64,000 nt of DNA from Phaseolus vulgaris (lineage: Eukaryota > Streptophyta > Magnoliopsida > Fabales > Fabaceae): the NCBI RefSeq assembly GCF_000499845.2, contig NC_023754.2, positions 28,039,869-28,103,868 of the forward strand, written 5' to 3'. The position numbers and the translations under genes were made by a program. The notes below the pieces were generated by a model. It worked only from the letters and a program-made list of their open reading frames with translations. It was not told the origin of the DNA and searched no databases. This document shows positions 62,181 through 64,000 of this stretch, one piece after another (position 1 is the first letter of the stretch; every line of letters begins with the position of its first letter).

Positions 62181-63816
62181 ACTTTAAAATCGTGTTTTAT
62201 GAAATTTAATTTAATTTTTTATTAGATTATGTTTTTTGTGTAAATATTAGTTTTATAGTCCAGTCACATATTTATTTGAATTTTAAGGTCTCATTCTTCA
62301 TTCAAAACTTTTATTCTATAATAGAAATTTTATACAATTTTTATATTATTATTTGTTAATTATGTTCATATATCTTAAATTTTGTAAGAATTCATCTTAA
62401 TTCATTATTAGTTGTGTTATATTTACTTTTTTTATTCTCATTTCCCCCCTCTTTTAGTTTTTATTTTATTTCATTTTCTGGTATTTGATAATATCAATTC
62501 CAATCAAATAATAAATTTATAGGAAAATTAAATTGATACAACACATTAAATAACATTGCCGATTATAAAACATTAAATAATATTACAATTCCGTATCATT
62601 GTTAAATAAAAGTTATCGAATTAATCTTACATATAAAACAAAAAAAATTACATATCAATTTGCAAATTGATATAAATAAATCAAGTAAATATAAATAAGT
62701 GCCTCATGTTCAACAAAATAAAATATGATGATCCAATTTATTTTGTGGTCGCTAATTAATATCAATTAAAATGAAGATTAAACACAACAACATAAAGTAA
62801 TTCATATAAAAAATAATGTTTTCATATATATTTCTTATCCATGTTTAACTGAACACTTAATTATAAGATAAAATTTTAATTACATTCGTGAATAAGTAAA
62901 ATGACATTTAATGAATATTATATTCATACATATTTTAAAATCAGTATATGCATTTATCAATTTGCTTTTTATTTCCAGAATAAATCATTGGGCAACAAAT
63001 TGAGCAGAAATTTCAATGACATAAGAAACTCATACCAACTTTCGTTCTGGTTGGAAATTGGAGCATGAGGAGTCTCCTTCAAACACTTGTAATGGCATAC
63101 TATTAATTTTTTTCAACTTAAAATACTTTATGCACTACTTTCTTAAGAAGGTTATTTCTTATAAACCTCTCACTTTGAAAATTCTTGAAAATTCTTTGCT
63201 TTTTGTATTGCTTAAGTGGCACCAAAAATAGACATCACATTTCACCCTTCCATTCATAAACTATTTCATTTTTTATCTTTCTATTCGGAAATATTATATT
63301 TGTCCTTTAATTTTTTTTGCCTCATTAAGTTTCTTTATTTAAATTTATTTTTTTGGTTTTTTTTCTAGAACTTCAAGTTTCCATTTTCTACCCAAAATTT
63401 ATACAAATGAAATTAACTGATTAAATTATACCCAAAATAAAAACCCAATCCCTCTTTCTTTAAATCTTAAGAGTAATATATATTTAAAATTAAAAATTAA
63501 AAAAAGGATATTTTTTACTCAATAAAATGATAACAACTAAAACACTAAATAAATTTCTCCATTGAAATTTAGTCTGTAATGTAGCTAGAAGTCTTTGTCC
63601 CTAAACATCAATTGCTCCAAACACCCAACAAAACAATTTGTTGCGCCAAAGTCAACAATATTGACGGAAACAAATTTAAGATTGAAAGTAAATGGTTCCA
63701 TTTTGCGTGTTTCAAAGTTTGTTTTCCTCAGCAATAATTTCCATTTGAAGCCGTGGAATATGTTCCGTATAAACACAATCAATCTCCATAGTAGATTCCA
63801 TTGAAATCAAATAAGC
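62181..63816. other. Intergenic region upstream of the ATL-like gene
   Basis: Very AT-rich; a short region at 63585-63804 has open frames on both strands without recognisable motifs. It presumably contains the promoter of the gene at 63817. Confidence 0.4.
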
Positions 63817-64000
63817 ATGGGCTCTAAGGAAAAGCATGACGAGGAATCACTTAGTGTAGGCCTGAAGTTGATGCTAGCAGCAGCTCTCTCTTTACTTAGT
63901 ATGATCTTGTTCATCATCATCTTCCATTTCAGTGTCAAATATTTCATCAGACGCCAACAGAGGAGACGCCAAAACGACCTTCTTTACCAGATCACCACTC
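63817..64000 (+). CDS. Probable ATL-type RING-H2 E3 ubiquitin ligase (5' end only)
   Basis: An open frame from ATG 63817 runs off the right edge after 61 codons. It starts MGSKEKHDEESLSVGLKLML and has one strong transmembrane segment at about residues 16-41 (LAAALSLLSMILFIIIFHFS), immediately followed by a basic cluster RRQQRRRQ. Plant ATL ligases have this layout: a short N-terminus, one membrane helix, a basic patch, then a GLD motif and RING-H2 finger, which would lie beyond the window. The RING is therefore not seen and the assignment is by N-terminal pattern only. Other single-pass membrane proteins remain possible. Confidence 0.6.
   Translation, partial: MGSKEKHDEESLSVGLKLMLAAALSLLSMILFIIIFHFSVKYFIRRQQRRRQNDLLYQITT

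Overview
The window is nuclear DNA of a flowering plant, most likely a legume. The genes have GT-AG introns and encode plant-specific families (CLE and TAXIMIN peptides, BAHD acyltransferase, IQD, chloroplast Mg-chelatase, E-class PPR). The intergenic DNA is very AT-rich and full of short transposon remnants, including TRIM-like LTRs with an initiator-Met tRNA primer site. The species cannot be fixed from the sequence. I assembled exons by hand from splice signals, reading frame and family knowledge; no search was run.

Layout. 1-1.6 kb: first two exons of a pyruvate decarboxylase gene (minus) that runs off the left edge. 2.2-15.6 kb: a tandem duplication of a GDSL esterase/lipase gene (both minus). 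Copy A is intact (369 aa). Copy B carries two 1-bp deletions, a premature stop and an insertion 22 bp before its ATG. The copies are separated by a CACTA-like end with 50-bp tandem repeats. 16.3-16.7 kb: a two-exon TAXIMIN-like peptide gene (minus). 17-19 kb: an LTR fragment and a Mutator-like element with a perfect 9-bp target duplication. 20.4-21.9 kb: an intronless PPR gene (minus). 23.5-26.3 kb: THO complex subunit 7 (minus). 26.6-27.3 kb: two adjacent MITE-like repeats. 28.4-31.4 kb: a second, unrelated type of GDSL esterase (plus, five exons). 35.3-35.5 kb: a CLE peptide gene (minus). 37.4-39.4 kb: a BAHD acyltransferase resembling coumarin synthase (plus). 42-44 kb: Mg-chelatase subunit I (plus). 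45.4-51.7 kb: two tandem CoA-type Nudix hydrolase genes (minus). 57.6-60.7 kb: an IQD calmodulin-binding protein (minus). 62.1 kb: a tRNA-like gene. 63.8 kb: the start of a probable ATL-type RING-H2 E3 ligase (plus), cut by the right edge.

The genes are ordinary individual transcription units, not an operon or a recognisable cluster for one pathway. The GDSL-PPR-BAHD neighbourhood resembles Arabidopsis chromosome 1 around At1g28570-At1g28690, so it looks like conserved microsynteny. I found no convincing new multi-gene system. The most informative signal is the recent GDSL duplication: the two copies serve as filled and empty sites for each other, which exposes several transposon insertions and the decay of one copy. 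Two small secreted-peptide genes are the other items most easily overlooked.
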